From Isoetes taiwanensis (taxonomy: Eukaryota > Streptophyta > Lycopodiopsida > Isoetales > Isoetaceae), in contig JAJEKV010000002.1 of assembly GCA_021234155.1 (NCBI GenBank), positions 35,940,128 through 36,004,127 on the forward strand: DNA of 64,000 bases, written 5' to 3'. Of the stretch, positions 11,423 to 25,834 are shown one piece after another. Position 1 is the stretch's first letter. Each line of letters begins with the position of its first letter. The notes below the pieces were generated by a model. It was not told the origin of the DNA. It ran no database searches and saw only the letters and a list, made by a program, of their open reading frames with translations. A program made the position numbers and the translations under genes.

Positions 11423-12850
11423 ACAGCCATGTTCGAGCACAACCATATTCAAACAAAATGATAGTGATAAAAAAAATTGGAGCCTTAAGGCATGTGCAAA
11501 CAAAAGCACCGTAAATATCAGATTGATTATTTTGAAGATCATTCTCGTAAATGTTATCTGCTCCAAAAGCCTTAAAAGAAAAACTTGCGCAACGCTTAGA
11601 GGAAAAACGCGTGCAATGCTTTGAAGCAGGGAAACATAAAGGAAAAAAACAGAGAAAAAAAGCAAGCTCTACTCTGCCACTACTTGCTCCTAAACCGTGT
11701 ATTCCAACTCGATGCTATTGCTATTACAGATGCTATTGTATTTGAAGCAGAAGCCTTACTTGCGTTACAGTCTGCAAAAGCTTCCCCTTCTCCAGCAGAG
11801 ATTTCAGCATTACCTGCATGTAAGCTTCTGCGGTTCTGGACGAAGATGCATTAAATCAAGAAATAGATGAACAAATTAACACAGCCATTTGGGTTGAATG
11901 CCATTGCCCATGGCAAGTATAACTAGCATCGATGAACACAAGGATGCCAAACGAACCAAGAAGGTGTAAGCAGAAAGGAGGTTAGGATGCCATGGACGGT
12001 TTGTGAAGGCAGAGTCCAGAATCTTTGAGAAAGGGAGATATGGACGGTTTGTGAATGCATGAATTCGGAAGCTTTTGAGAAAGCAAACAACGACTAGAAA
12101 CAATAATAAATTTACAAAGGCAAATGGCCAAAGGGAAAGCGGCACTTTATTAGGATAGGACAAAGCACGGAATAACTGAAAAAACCACACAGAGCTTACC
12201 TAGGCAGAACAGTGCACAGGAGCGAGCGAGGCTGAAAGGGAAATAAGAGGAAATGGGAGGTGAGCACAAGTGCAACAGGAGACTAAGCTTAGAGACCCCT
12301 AAAGAACCATTTATCAGTCGCCGAATTAAGAAAAACAACAGAGCCTTGTCTTGCTTGGGAGATTTTTGAAGAAGCTCGAATGTTTCAGAGATTTCGGAGT
12401 AGCTCGTTGGCTTCTCATTACCGCCAAACAAAAGGTTTTAGATAAGCACAAATAAAAAAAAATTAGACTTACTTTTTGGTGCCATGTAAGAGCATGTTGC
12501 CATAGAAGAGCGCTTCCGATGATGTTGGCATAAAAAGAGTTTTATTGCTCCGAACTATCGTAGAAGCGAAGCCGGAGCTAATGTAGCAGCATAAGCTTTA
12601 GCCGCAATCCGGATTGCCATAGCCAAGAGGTGATCCAGATCTCCATATCCCCCATAAATGCCCCATAAATGCGTCTGGGCCTGAAATTTTAGAATACACG
12701 TGAGATCCGGTCAGATGGCGAAATCAGACATCAAGCTTTTGACGAAGAAAAAAACGTGGCATTTAAACATCCAAAACGATTGGGGCGCAGAAAAATTTTG
12801 TGCGACAAAAGCAGAAAATAGAAATAGGAAACTGCATTATATAAGTGTAG
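11423..12850. other. No gene recognised
   Basis: Plus-strand frames at 11551-11854 (Lys-rich, then Ala-rich after a shift) could be the remains of a gene but match nothing I know. The rest shows no domains. Confidence 0.3.
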
Positions 12851-12854
12851 ATAA

Positions 12855-13420
12855 AATGATGCTAACGCAAAAAAGAGCTCAGAAGCTTGTTCTTCATCTT
12901 GTAAGAGATGATTCAACATGTGGCCATGCCTAGGCGTCAGCAAATGTTTCCCCACGGAAATTAAGGTGTGAGGGCATTCCTATATATAAGAACCAAATAT
13001 TTATAGCGAACGAATGTAGCTAAAGTAGAAAACCCTTTTCAAAATCAGCCATATTTAAACTGATGCTAACGCAGGAAAGAGCTCAGAAGCTTGTTCTTCA
13101 TCTTATATTTAAAATGACGCTAACGCAAAAAAGAGCTCAGAAGCTTATTCTTCATCTTTTGTCAGATGAGTCAACATGTGGCCATGCCTAGGCGTCGGCA
13201 AATGTTTCCCCCTTGGAATTTAAGGTGTGCGGGGGCATTCCTATATAACAAGAATGAAATATTTATAGTGAACAAAATGTAGCTAAAGCAAAAAACCCTT
13301 TCAGAAAACAGCTCATGTTTCCCCCTTGGAATTTAAGGTGTGGGGGCATTCCTATATATTTATAGCGAACGAATGTTTAGCTAAAGCAAAAAACCCTTTT
13401 CGAAAACATCTCATATGCAA
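12855..13420. repeat. Cluster of partial copies of two short dispersed repeats
   Basis: Word 1 (GATGCTAACGCAAAAAAGAG with CAGAAGCTTGTTCTTCATCT) occurs at about 12857, 13061, 13109 and in the SINE at 13603. Word 2 (GCAAATGTTTCCCC...AAGGTGTGxGGGCATTCCTATA) occurs at about 12939, 13199 and 13315, each followed by ATTTATAGYGAACxAATGTAGCTAAAG. The alternation suggests local duplication or repeated insertion of the same SINE tail. Confidence 0.7.
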
Positions 13421-13599
13421 TGACCCATTTAATTAATTCAATAGTAGACGTTTAATTTAAAACCATACCTTAATCCCCTACCGTCTTCCTCACAGCCGTA
13501 AATCTTCTGCAGCACTTCATTGGTGGTAGTCTTGATCCGAGAACAAATGTAAGTTTATTCTCCAGATTACTCGCATTTCCGCATGCATACCCAAATAAT

Positions 13600-13775
13600 T
13601 AAAATGATGCTAACGCAAAAGAAGAGCTCAGAAGCTTATTTTTCATCTTGTGTCAGATGATTCGACATGTGGCCATGCCAACAAGCTTTTCATCACGGCT
13701 CAGCAAGTTTCGAACTTGCGACCTGTAGGTCCGTAGCCATCAGCTTTTACCAAGACGACAACTTAAGACGTTGAA
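13600..13775 (-). mobile_element. tRNA-derived SINE
   Basis: On the minus strand the 5' end is tRNA-like: GTCTTGGTAAAAGCTGATGG (A-box side), then GACCTACAGGTCGCAAGTTCGAAACTTGC, whose GTTCGAAAC is a pol III B box. It is followed by a non-tRNA body that contains the word shared with the partial copies at 12.86-13.19 kb and ends in GCGTTAGCATCATTTTAATT. It is not a tRNA gene: no acceptor stem closes and the anticodon arm is poor. Confidence 0.6.
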
Positions 13776-14141
13776 ACTTTTTTTATAAAATAAATTAATA
13801 ACCAGATGTAGGTGACTAACATCAATCACGAGAAATACTTATGCGCTTCAATTCATCTTTCGCATAAAAGTGACTTAGCTAGGTGATACGTTGTAGAAGC
13901 TTAAAAGAATCATTTATCTGTCTCCCACAAAATGTCAGACATAAAAATTAAGCCAGCCACAAAGCCTGGAAAGGGAAGTTCGAACTCTACACTGATCACA
14001 GCAGAATGCTACTGGTACATGAATTATTCCCCTCGGCAAGTCCACTACCATAGTGGCAAAAGAACAAGGGGTGTGAATTTGTTACAAAAAAAATCACATT
14101 CATAAAAATTGTACAAGCATGAAAGAATGAAGACGCCAGAG
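13776..14141. other. 3' flank of murA, no separate gene
   Basis: About 370 bp between the SINE and the murA stop codon; the proximal part is presumably the murA 3' UTR. No polyadenylation signal stands out. Confidence 0.4.
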
Positions 14142-16502
<2,361 letters not shown>

Positions 16503-17350
16503 TGCTATAGCAAAGAGGGAAATTTAAGAAGATCTAACAAACTTAACTCAGGCATCTGTTCTTGCCTAATGCAAGGAAGTACAAACAGCCCATCAGCTCC
16601 AATAAATTAAAAACCAATGAGCTAGAACGTCTTCAGTGCCATGGATTTCATGGCCATCTTTTAGCTGTATTAACATCTCGACACCGTTATTCTACCATTT
16701 TCTTCCACTCTGGGTACTTGCATTACTCTGTAACAAAAGTCTTACCTCTGGCCGCATTCTTTGGCCCCGCACCTGATCCATAAAACCCTAAGCCGCAGCT
16801 GTTTTATTCAAAACCTCAAGAAATAATTTCAACTGCAGAAATACCTTGCCGAAACAAAACCCAGATTACAATTATAATGAAGCAGCTAAAAACAACAATG
16901 TGCCGTTGAAACAATCTGGGCTTGAAAAAAACAGAGTTATCAGCTGAGCTTCAAGACCAACAAGATGTGAGCTCAGAAGCAAGAAAGCAGTAATTGAGCT
17001 AAAAGAATTGCCCAAATTAAAAATGCGGCCGGAGAAGCAGTTAAAGCTAAAAAGGAAGAGGCAAAAGGCAAGGAACTGCTGAATTGGGCCCCCAACTGGG
17101 CGGCAACCTGGATTGGAGGGATATGGCAGGCAAGAAAAGGAGGTAAAAGACACGGTAGAAGAATAGTCTTTGATGCGGTGCCTGTGTTTATGCCTGATCT
17201 GGGTTCTGATTAAACCATGTCTTCTTCTTCCTCCTCTTCTTCTTCAGGTTCCCCCTCATCAGAATGGAATAAAATAAATAAGTAAATAAACAAGCACATA
17301 TCCTTTATTTTGAATATAAACAAAGCTGACTTGGCAGACACCTGGCACCT
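16503..17350. promoter_or_regulatory. Upstream region of murA
   Basis: Should hold the murA 5' UTR and promoter (minus direction). Minus-strand Ser/Phe-rich open frames are low complexity. A (TCC/TTC)n pyrimidine tract at 17218-17247 (plus strand) is a GAA-rich purine tract on the murA strand, a common feature near plant transcription starts. No clear TATA box could be assigned. Confidence 0.35.
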
Positions 17351-17356
17351 GGCTCT

Positions 17357-17630
17357 TGTGGTAGAAGAATAAAACTTTTTTCCTTTGCCCTTCTTCTTTA
17401 TGGTTACTAATGGAATGTTTTTGTGCCGGGTAACTGTTCGGTTTGAGTGGTTTTTGGCCGGTAAACTGGTAAACTACCGCCTTCGGTTTGAGTGGTTTTC
17501 GGCCGGTAAATTGGCAGGCGGCACCGCCTCAAGCAATGGGCACTTGGCCTATGGCCTATGATAGCAGAATAGAACATTTTTCCTTGCCCCTTCTTCTTAT
17601 TTATGGTTATTAATGGAAATTTTTTTGTTT
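17357..17630 (+). repeat. Two-copy direct repeat of about 200-bp period with an internal 50-bp tandem repeat
   Basis: The segment around 17366-17425 (AAAACTTTTTTCCTTTGCCC, TATGGTTACTAATGGAA) recurs at 17567-17620 with small changes. Between them CGGTTTGAGTGGTTTT followed by CGGCCGGTAAA is repeated (17439 and 17484). A local tandem duplication is the simplest explanation. Confidence 0.7.
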
Positions 17631-19639
17631 TTGGTGTTACTTTGTGACCTACAACCAACCAACCAAGAGACATGTTTGGCCCATTGCATGTGTCTCTTTC
17701 CTTGCCTTCATCTATTTTTAAGGTTGTGCTTTCCTTCCGCATCTTTTGGGCTTTTGATTCTCAGTACCTAGTACCCATGCCTGACCTGTCTGCCCCCATT
17801 CCAGCCCAAAATACTTATAAAAAGTATGCCTAAATTATCATGCTCCTCATCATCCCGCATTTCTTGACCCAGGCTTTCCACCTTATACCCCACATTGCAT
17901 TGAGGCTTTCCACCTTATACCTGCATTTCCTTGAGTTTCATCCCTTTCTGCCAGTTGGCCTTTCATCTATCATTCGTTTTGGATCGCTATGTATCGTAAA
18001 TCTAGGACCTCTCTACATGCATTTCCCCACATGGCAAGATGGTTGGACTCTTGTTTATCACTATAGGGCCTACATGATATGTGTATTCTGTCGCATACTA
18101 GGTTACCCATTTTGTTAACATTTTTGGCTAGCAATATCCAATTAAATGGATGGTCATAGTTTTCATACTCCCGTTGCAGCGGGGTCCCAATCTTAATTGT
18201 TTTTTTTTTTGTTTCTTTTTTATGAGAGATAAAAAATAGACTTCATTTACTTTAGGAGAAAAATTCACAGCCACTTGGCGAGGGTGCACCTATCTGCAAA
18301 TATGAGATGGGGATAGCTACCCAATCTTAATTATCTTGTATGCCATATGAAATCTATATATAACTTGAACTTCCTAAAAGAGGATTATCATTTTCATACC
18401 ATATATAAAGCAGTAACATTTCTGTTCTTAAAAAATAGGAAGTATTTTTTTTTGGTTGAAAGCATGACGGGCCCTCGACATATCGCCCATTGCATTTTTC
18501 AATTCCAATAAAAATGGAAAATCTCCACCGCCAAAAGCGGAATCTTTTCCTTTTCTTGCTTTCTGAAGAAATCCATTCTTACTGGCGATGGCCATGGCGA
18601 CCAACATCCAAGCATCTGCTTTCTGGCCTCAGCAAGGTTTTCATGCTCTTTCCTCTGTTTTGGAATCCACCGCCATAGCTTCTTCCTTCGTTTCTTCTGC
18701 CATGTCTATTTGTAGGATTGTAACTCCGGCATCAACAATTCTACTAAAACCTCCCAATATTGCTTAAGCTTCGAGGGTTAAAGCCTGCTGCTACTTGGGC
18801 TCCAAATAGAGAAAACGAGGTCCACGATCCGTAACTCTTCAAATTTGCCTTTGTATGCATCCACGTTTTTCCTCGTTTTATTTGTACATATCGATCTGTG
18901 CTTTTGCCTCTCCCTCCGACGATTACCAACCGCATTAGATAATGTGTTTTAGGATCGTGGGTCATTCAAAGATTTGTAAGAGTCTACGACTTTATTTAAA
19001 ACATCCGGCCATCCGCTTCGAAGTTTGGGTTTATATGGCGTAATCCAGAAGCTATGCCGGGAGTTGGGTTTATATGGCGCAATCGAGCTATGCCGGGGAG
19101 TCCGATCATATTTGGGCATTGTATCTTCTCCATAGATAATCGAAAGCAATATTTTGGTAAAATACTGAGGGATTTTTGAACTTTTGAAGATTTTCTTGAA
19201 GCCAATGATCTTTTCGATTTTTCTTTACGTACCAAAAGCGGCCATTTTGTCATTGAAAGTAGCAGATTTGATGCTGCGGAATCCTTCGTGATGATGGGCA
19301 ATGCATCGGGTCTTTGGAATTGGTGATCAGTAGTCTTTGTTTCATAGGGCGGAAGCTTAGAGGTGGAGGTGGGGATGGAGGTGCTACCGGGCAGAGTCTA
19401 GGGGCCAGAAACCCGATAAGGTAGATCCTAGTGAGGCTAGGCTTTGCGCTGGACTAGATGCGCACCTTCTACAGTAAGCATTGAAGACCCCTTGTGTAAT
19501 TGATTTGTTTGGGAATATTTATAACAAAGAGGCAATTGTAAACGCTATGGTAACAAAAAGCCTTCCGGGTTAAGCCGGGTTACATAAAGGGGCTTTGAAG
19601 GATTTGATAATCTGTCCATTTCTTTTCCATTCCCGAAAT
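17631..19639. other. No gene recognised
   Basis: Mostly AT-rich. One plus-strand frame (about 19173-19325, containing FEDFLEANDLFDFSLRTKSG and ending in SGLWNW) looks protein-like in composition but I do not recognise it; it may be a gene or retrocopy fragment. Confidence 0.3.
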
Positions 19640-20222
19640 TAAGCGGATGATGAGCACAATCGAAACAAGTTTCATTGCCCAATAACAGTCGAATTTAATG
19701 GGAATGTGAAGTTCTTTGTTCTTAAAGGTTGTGGTCATGTCCTTAGTGCCAAGGCATTGAAAGCTATCCAATCTTCCTCCCCGATTAGTTTGCTATGCCT
19801 CCTTCTTAGAGGAAGATATGATAATCGCAAAATCCGGCCCCACGAAGTTGCTATTTTGCAAAAGCGTATGGAAGATGGGAAAGCCAAGGTAAGGGAGAAG
19901 AAAGAGAAAAGAATGAAAAATGGACAAGTTGTTCTCGTTGTCGAAGCAACACTTGAAGATGACAAAGTCATGCAATTGAAACATGCACAATTGAGGAAGC
20001 CCGCAAATGGGGAACTCAAGATTAAGCCTCTTAATAAAAAGAAAAAAAGAAGCAAACGTTATGCTTGATGCTAAAGGGAATCTCAAAAAGTTCGAGCAAT
20101 GGATAAGATGCCCGAAAATGCTACAAAGGAAGTTTATGCATCAATATTTTCATCTTCTAGTGGAACAAAAATCGAGAGACCTTCATGTGCGATCCCTTCC
20201 TATTGGTAGAAATTTATTGACA
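19640..20222 (+). pseudogene. Intronless RTF2-like pseudogene
   Basis: RTF2 proteins act at stalled replication forks and, in plants, in splicing. The frame around 19670-19760 reads KFHCPITVEFNGNVKFFVLK then GCGHVLSAKALK, the conserved degenerate C2HC2 RING start of the Rtf2 domain. A Lys/Glu-rich middle follows (REKKEKRMKNGQ), and the tail PENATKEVYASIF followed, in another frame, by RSLPIGRN matches the family C-terminus. The N-terminal half and the second half of the RING are missing, and frameshifts and stops break the rest (19.7-20.2 kb). Absence of introns suggests a retrocopy, though no poly(A) tail is visible. Confidence 0.65.
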
Positions 20223-20256
20223 TAAATTTATTGAAATATGTTAGATTTCTCCGGCA

Positions 20257-20342
20257 TCCAAATCAGATAGTATAATATGTGATATGTTCAATGAACAAAA
20301 AAATCAGATAGTGTAATATGTGATATGTTCAATGAACAAAAT
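20257..20342 (+). repeat. Two tandem copies of a 41-bp unit
   Basis: AAATCAGATAGTATAATATG followed by TGATATGTTCAATGAACAAA is immediately repeated with one change. Confidence 0.85.
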
Positions 20343-20904
20343 ATGCAATTCATCTTCCTCCCCCCTGGCTTTCATACATTACATTTGATACACTCTTTTT
20401 TAGGCCATATCCTTTTTTTGAGGCCATTGTGTTCCTTTTCGACCCTAAGTTAAAAGGTTTTTCATGTTGTTAAAAAATTTGTTGTTTATAATCCATGTAC
20501 AAATGTGTATGCCCTAATGTACTGGGATGCATGGTAATTGAATACCCATCAAAGTGCTTCTCTTGCAACCAATGTGCATGACTAGTTGCTCATCCCCCCA
20601 ATGTTCGTATTGCAGGAAAGAGAAATGTTCGCGGCGGCCGCAAGGCCGCTGCGATAAATTTCTTGTATGAAGTAAGAGATTGGTGTGTGTGGCCAATATA
20701 GTTTAATAAAGATTTACATCGTCCAAACTCTTTCATAATAGTAGAGAGAGATTTGGTTATTGAAAGAATGGAGAATTTGGTTATTGATAACCGAAAATAA
20801 TACGGCGCTTTGAACTATTAATATAGTTTGCGATGAACTCATCCTATCAAGATAAAACATAATCAAGGTAACAAATTACAATATTTTATTTCTACCTTTC
20901 TACA

Positions 20905-21535
20905 CATAACACATAACACATAACAACCATTGACATTAACAACCAACACATAACAACCATTGACATTAACAACCAACACATAACTACCATTGACATTAAT
21001 TAACACAACCATTGGGTTCAACACATTTAAATTAAAATCCCCCTTTAGTTTGGGTGCATATTCACACGGGGGGTGACTCCGGGCAACGAGAGCTGTTGGA
21101 TAGGCATATTCACCCCTTATTCCTTAATCTACACCGTACGTAAAGTTCCTCGTTTGTGGGGTATGCAAGTACAAAATTTGCTATACTGTATAACAAGATT
21201 CGCAAAATACTATAAGATTTCAAGCGGAATACTATATGGTGTTGATTTCAATGCGTGCAAAAAAATACAATTATGAGGGCTCTCGGCCGCCCTCGTCACC
21301 CCCTATGAATATGCACCCAAACCAAAGGGGGTTTAAGGGGGATTTTAATTTAAATGTGTTGGACCCAATGGTTGTGTTAATTAATGTCAATTGTAGTTAT
21401 GTGTTGGTTGTTAATGTCAATAGTTGTTATGTGTTGGTTGTTATGTGTTGGGGATTTCATTTGTATATGTTGGGTGTTAATAGTTTGTGTTGCAAAAAAA
21501 TTTGTTTGGCCCCCTTCTGGCCTTAGGGACGCCAC
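20905..21535. repeat. Dispersed repeat family A, fold-back copy
   Basis: The left arm (20905-21075) is the inverse complement of the right arm (21295-21465): both carry the AACCATTGACATTAA / TTAATGTCAATGGTT words and TTTGGGTGCATATTCACAC / GTGAATATGCACCCAAA. They enclose about 220 bp including CTCGTTTGTGGGGTATGCAA. Without open frames and with long inverted arms it resembles a fold-back or MITE-like element. Four further copies lie at 54.2-58.4 kb, in which only one arm is present. Confidence 0.7.
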
Positions 21536-22520
21536 CCCCTGTGACAAAAATTTTAAAATTCAACCCAGAAAAAAAACTAGAATTCATTTGAGGCTTTCAT
21601 CACCTGTAGCTTTTGAATTTCATCACAATAAAACAAATATAACATAAGTAAAAGTTACCATAAAGATAGAGCAGATTGATCCCATTATTCTGAAAGTCAT
21701 AAAGTTTGCAACACCCATACACAAACTTTTTTCAACTGGGATTAAACAGCAGCCTTTGGCCTCCATGGATTCTTGTGGTGAGAAACCAAAGTGGGAAACT
21801 TTTCTGCTTGTGAGCACAAGGATCTAGAAGCCTCAAAATCTAAAAATGCATGGTAAAGTTTTGCAAGCTTCATTCGGAATGAGCCATAAAACAATATCCA
21901 ATAGCGCAATCCTGTATTAATCAGCTGGTAGGATGTGAAAGCCTACCAAACCCAGCCTACCAAACCCGGCCGAAACATTGCTGTTTTAGCATAGATAACT
22001 TAACCAAATATATCCATATCATAAACTATCAAAGAGAACTCGAAGAGAGCTTTCCAACGCAATAAAAATTATCTCAAACAGAGCTCTGGATCAAAAGTTA
22101 TGATAAGAAATGTGTGGCCGGCGAGGAAACTGCACTACATGCGCCCTTCAAAGCCTACCAAACCCGGCCAAAAAAATTGCTGTTTTAGCATAGATAACTT
22201 AACCAAACATATCCATATCATACACTATCGAAAAGATCTCGGAGAGAGCTTTCCAAAATCATCTCAAACAGAGCTCTGGATCAAAAGTTATGATAAGAAA
22301 TGTGTTGCCGGCGGGGAAACTGCACTACATGCACCCTTTAAAGCCTACCAAACCCAGCCAAAAAATTGCTGTTTTAGCATAGATAACTTAACCAAACATA
22401 TCCATATCATACACTATCAAAAAGATCTCGGAGAGAGCTTTCCAACGCAATAAAAATCATCTCAAACAGAGCTCTGGATCAAAAGTTATGATAAGAAATG
22501 TGTTGCGGGGGGGAAAAAAA
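21536..22520 (+). repeat. Dispersed repeat family B with three tandem 195-bp units
   Basis: The segment 21536-21940 (GCTTTCATCACxTGTAGCTTTT, ATAAGTAAAAGTTACCATAA, TTTGGCCTCCATGGATTCTT) recurs at 56531-56950. The units starting near 21955, 22152 and 22345 each carry GCCTACCAAACCC, TTGCTGTTTTAGCATAGATA, GAGAGCTTTCC and GAGCTCTGGATCAAAAGTTA. The copy at 56.95-57.15 kb has only one unit, so the array grew, or shrank, after duplication. Confidence 0.85.
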
Positions 22521-22546
22521 AAGGCTAAAATCAATGGCTCAGAAAT

Positions 22547-22665
22547 GGTGCACTCTAGATGTATGCATTAGTACATCCATTTGAATACATCACGAAATCA
22601 TAGGAAAACCTTAGTGAAAAGCGTACAAAAACACAAAGAAAACCCCCTGTTATTATGCTACATAT
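22547..22665 (+). repeat. Dispersed repeat family C, copy 1
   Basis: A 118-bp unit from GGTGCACTCTAGATGT to CCCCCTGTTATTATGCTACA. Further copies at 55990, 57359, 59339 and 61311, all in the same orientation and ending with the same word. No coding capacity. Confidence 0.85.
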
Positions 22666-24060
22666 TTGCAATAACTCAACATGTCTATAGCAACATTTAC
22701 ACTTACCTACTTTTGTATTAGTAATTGAAGCATACTCTGGTACATTCAAACACAATTATGAAATAGCAACTCGTATCGTAAACCCAGCTAGGTATTTATG
22801 AATTTAAAAGCATCCCCAATTCATATAATCATAATCATTTACATGTATTTTGCAGATACAAAAAATATCAGAATGCAATGTACAAAACAATTTTATCCTC
22901 TGGCCCAATCAAAACCCTATGGAAGCAACTAGACAGTTAAAGAGTTTGAGGGGTAGCAAAGATCCATCTTAAGCAATTATGGAAAAGGTAAAGGTAAAGT
23001 GTTTAGTATTGCATTACATTGGCAAATGGTTTTTACAAGTTTTAAGTTTGGGGGGGAAAGGTTTATTAAAAAATAAGTTTTTGTGCGTGTTGAACCATTG
23101 AGAGTTCATATAAATATAGAGAAAAAGATGTAGCTAAAAATGAAACGGAAAATAAAGAAGCTTACATTATTTTAAGGGCTTATATTATTTCATGACTTTA
23201 TCTTTTTAAGGGCTTGTTATTTTTAAACGTAACAAATTGTTTAAGAGCTTTTCGTTTACCCCTTTAAGGCATTATTATTTCAAAATCCATAAATGGGAAG
23301 GCAGCTAGGAGTTTTTGTTGTGTGGCTACTTGCATATTGGAGGATCTCCAGGTGAGCTGGGCTGCCTGCCTAACCCGAGCAGACTGTTGCAAGGGGTAAT
23401 GTAATTCTTGGAGCCAGGAGTTTGCTTGATTCTAATAAGCTTGATCTTTCATGTACTTGAGCTTGAGCTTGTGCTTGATTTTGGAACATAAATTTTGATG
23501 GTTCATTGGCAGATTATTTGAATTGGCCACAAATTTATTTTATCTGGCTTTCCAGGTGTATGCATGGCAGAATTTAGGGTCTCTTTTTGATTCATGCAGC
23601 AGCACAAGAAAGAGGAGATGGACGAGAGAGGCTTGGTCACATCTAGAGCTTATCCATGGCTGAACAAGCCAGAAGACCTGCAAAAGGCAGCACTGCAAAC
23701 TATATGTGGAAGATCATTGTATTGCAGTAAGCTTTTATGAAGATATTGAAACTAAGATAGATAGGTTGGGACTTTTTTTTTTGGGCATCTTTCATTCCTT
23801 ACTTTGAGAGATGATGTTATAGTGGCTGCGTTTTGTATTAAAAAAAAAAGTGTTTTAGTGTGTTTATGGGATTTGTACTATATGTATTGTTTGGTATGTT
23901 ATTCATGAACTTGCCAATGCTTTTTGAATTTTTATTTTTATTTTCAAACAAAGATGCACGTGTAAGTTATATCGATCACATTAACCCGAAGCTTAAATTG
24001 AACATTTGCAATGTCTTTTTTACAGGTATACAAATTCAGGAAACAATGTTTTTCTTCATT
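22666..24060. other. No gene recognised, AT-rich
   Basis: No open frame of more than about 75 residues and no domain. Confidence 0.4.
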
Positions 24061-24410
24061 CCTGAATTTGTCTCGTTCTTGAAGAGCTAGAACCACTTGT
24101 GTTGCAAACTGAGCAACCTTTCTACTAGTGATTTTCAACTTCCCTTTTTGTGCCGCTTGTGATGATATTTTGGCCATGTTTAGATTTAGTGTCGAATATA
24201 GAGCCACATGATCAGATTCAAGTTCTTTTACAATCTAGAAACTGCTTACCAACTTACTAGTGGATAGATCACCTATCACATACTCCACTACACTAGCTCT
24301 AAGAGGTGAGATGCAAGTAAATCCCTCAGGTTGCTGGTACATTCTTGTGCCATTGTAAATCACCAATTCCTGAGATCCACAATAAATATATGATCCATCA
24401 ACATGAGTCC
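24060..24410 (-). pseudogene. Possible endonuclease/exonuclease/phosphatase-domain fragment of a retroelement
   Basis: On the minus strand, DGSYIYCGSQELVIYNGTRM, then EGFTCISPLRASVVEYVIGD and, after a stop, ESDHVALYSTL resemble the C-terminal half of an AP-like endonuclease domain (xFTCxxPxGxSVVDYxxxS...SDHxxL), with the catalytic Asp changed to Glu. One in-frame TAG. The call rests on pattern similarity only. Confidence 0.4.
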
Positions 24411-25560
24411 TACATTTTGCAAGTCTCCACCGTCAGAGTATCCCTTACAGGACAGGGGATCTGAGAGCCTACTACCAGGGTTTTTCCTCCCACATGGAGG
24501 TTTTTTCATCCCAGTAGTATGGACACATTGTATAGTAGCACTTGTATTTTTTGTATGGTTTTTATCTGCTCTGTGTAGTGCATGTACCGTCTCATAGGTC
24601 GTTTTGGCCTCCGCGAACGTTAAAATATACTTCCTTCCTTCCTTCCCTCTAATCTACTGTCATTATTGACGTAATCACTTATGCTTAGAGAAGATTTTGA
24701 GACCGCATATTTTAAGTGTAAAAAACCTGTGGCCTTATTCCTTCTTCGACATTTAGCTATGCTTTAGCTTTCAATCCAGCTCCTTGTAGATCCTCCCGCA
24801 CTGCATTTGTGTCTTTACGTCCTGTGACGTGCCTCCAAATGAATGACGAAATATTTTTAAAGATGTGCATGGGATCAAGAAGATGATGGATCTTCAATTC
24901 TATCCAATAGGGTAGAAGGAAGAAGGATGCTTTTCACTTCATTCCCTTAACCTTCCCTCCTTTGCCAGCATCTCATATATTACCCCAATCTTTCATTATC
25001 AACCTTATAAGAGGTTGTTTAGTGCAAGGTTTTCCTCTTGGACCTACGCATCGAAGTCGATTTTCCAGTGCAGATTTTCTAGTCGATTAGCCTCTCTCTA
25101 TACTACGACATTTATATATTAATCATTAAGAGACAAACAAAAATAAATTCTTATATAAGATGTTTAAGAATTGCCACCTAGCATCGTCAGTTATAGTTTT
25201 TCAGATTTGAATTTATATTACATATAACACATTTGCATCTTCAGAAAAGAATTGTAATAGATGGCTGGTTTCCTTCTAAATGTGCAGTTTGGTGTTGTGC
25301 ATGGTTTGGTTGTGTAACATTTTCCTTCAAGGGTTAGAAACAAATGCAATTTGATCACCATATTTAGAAGGGTGCCATTGCATTGAATGTAGTTCAAACT
25401 ATGGATCTTATAAGCTATCTTGTGAGCTTGTGTTAAAAGTTCTTAATTCTGGGAAGGGACTCGCAGAGAACACAAAACCAGCCGATAGATAGGCTTGTCA
25501 TTCATCACAGCAGTAGTATACAATGGTTTGAAGAAATATGTGGGGAGCTGACCATAGGAA
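24411..25560. other. No gene recognised; possible LTR fragment at 24430-24650
   Basis: GGGTTTTTCCTCCCACATGG and AGGTTTTTTCATCCCAGTAG near 24478-24515 resemble a motif frequent in Copia LTRs. No partner LTR is found. The remainder is AT-rich. Confidence 0.3.
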
Positions 25561-25834
25561 CATCATCGAGCTGCCCCACGAGAAAGAAATAATAAAGGAA
25601 GCTGAGGCAAGCAAAAGGGTACTGGCGACACCTTCTCATCGAGATGAAAAACCCCGCCCTTTCGGGTTTTCGAGGAAAACCCTAATGAGAAAATGTCGCC
25701 AACAACCTTGAGGGATGCCTGGAGAACGAAAAAAGGAGCGGTCTGGAGGAGAATAAACCTGGGAATAGAATATCTGTAAAAATAACAAATACTGTAACCC
25801 ATTAATGGTTAGGAAAAAGGAACAAGCAGGAAGG

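Noticed and set aside
13690-13770. A tRNA gene on the minus strand
   Set aside because: A B box is present, but there is no closing acceptor stem and the sequence runs into a repeat body shared with partial copies nearby, so it is a SINE head.
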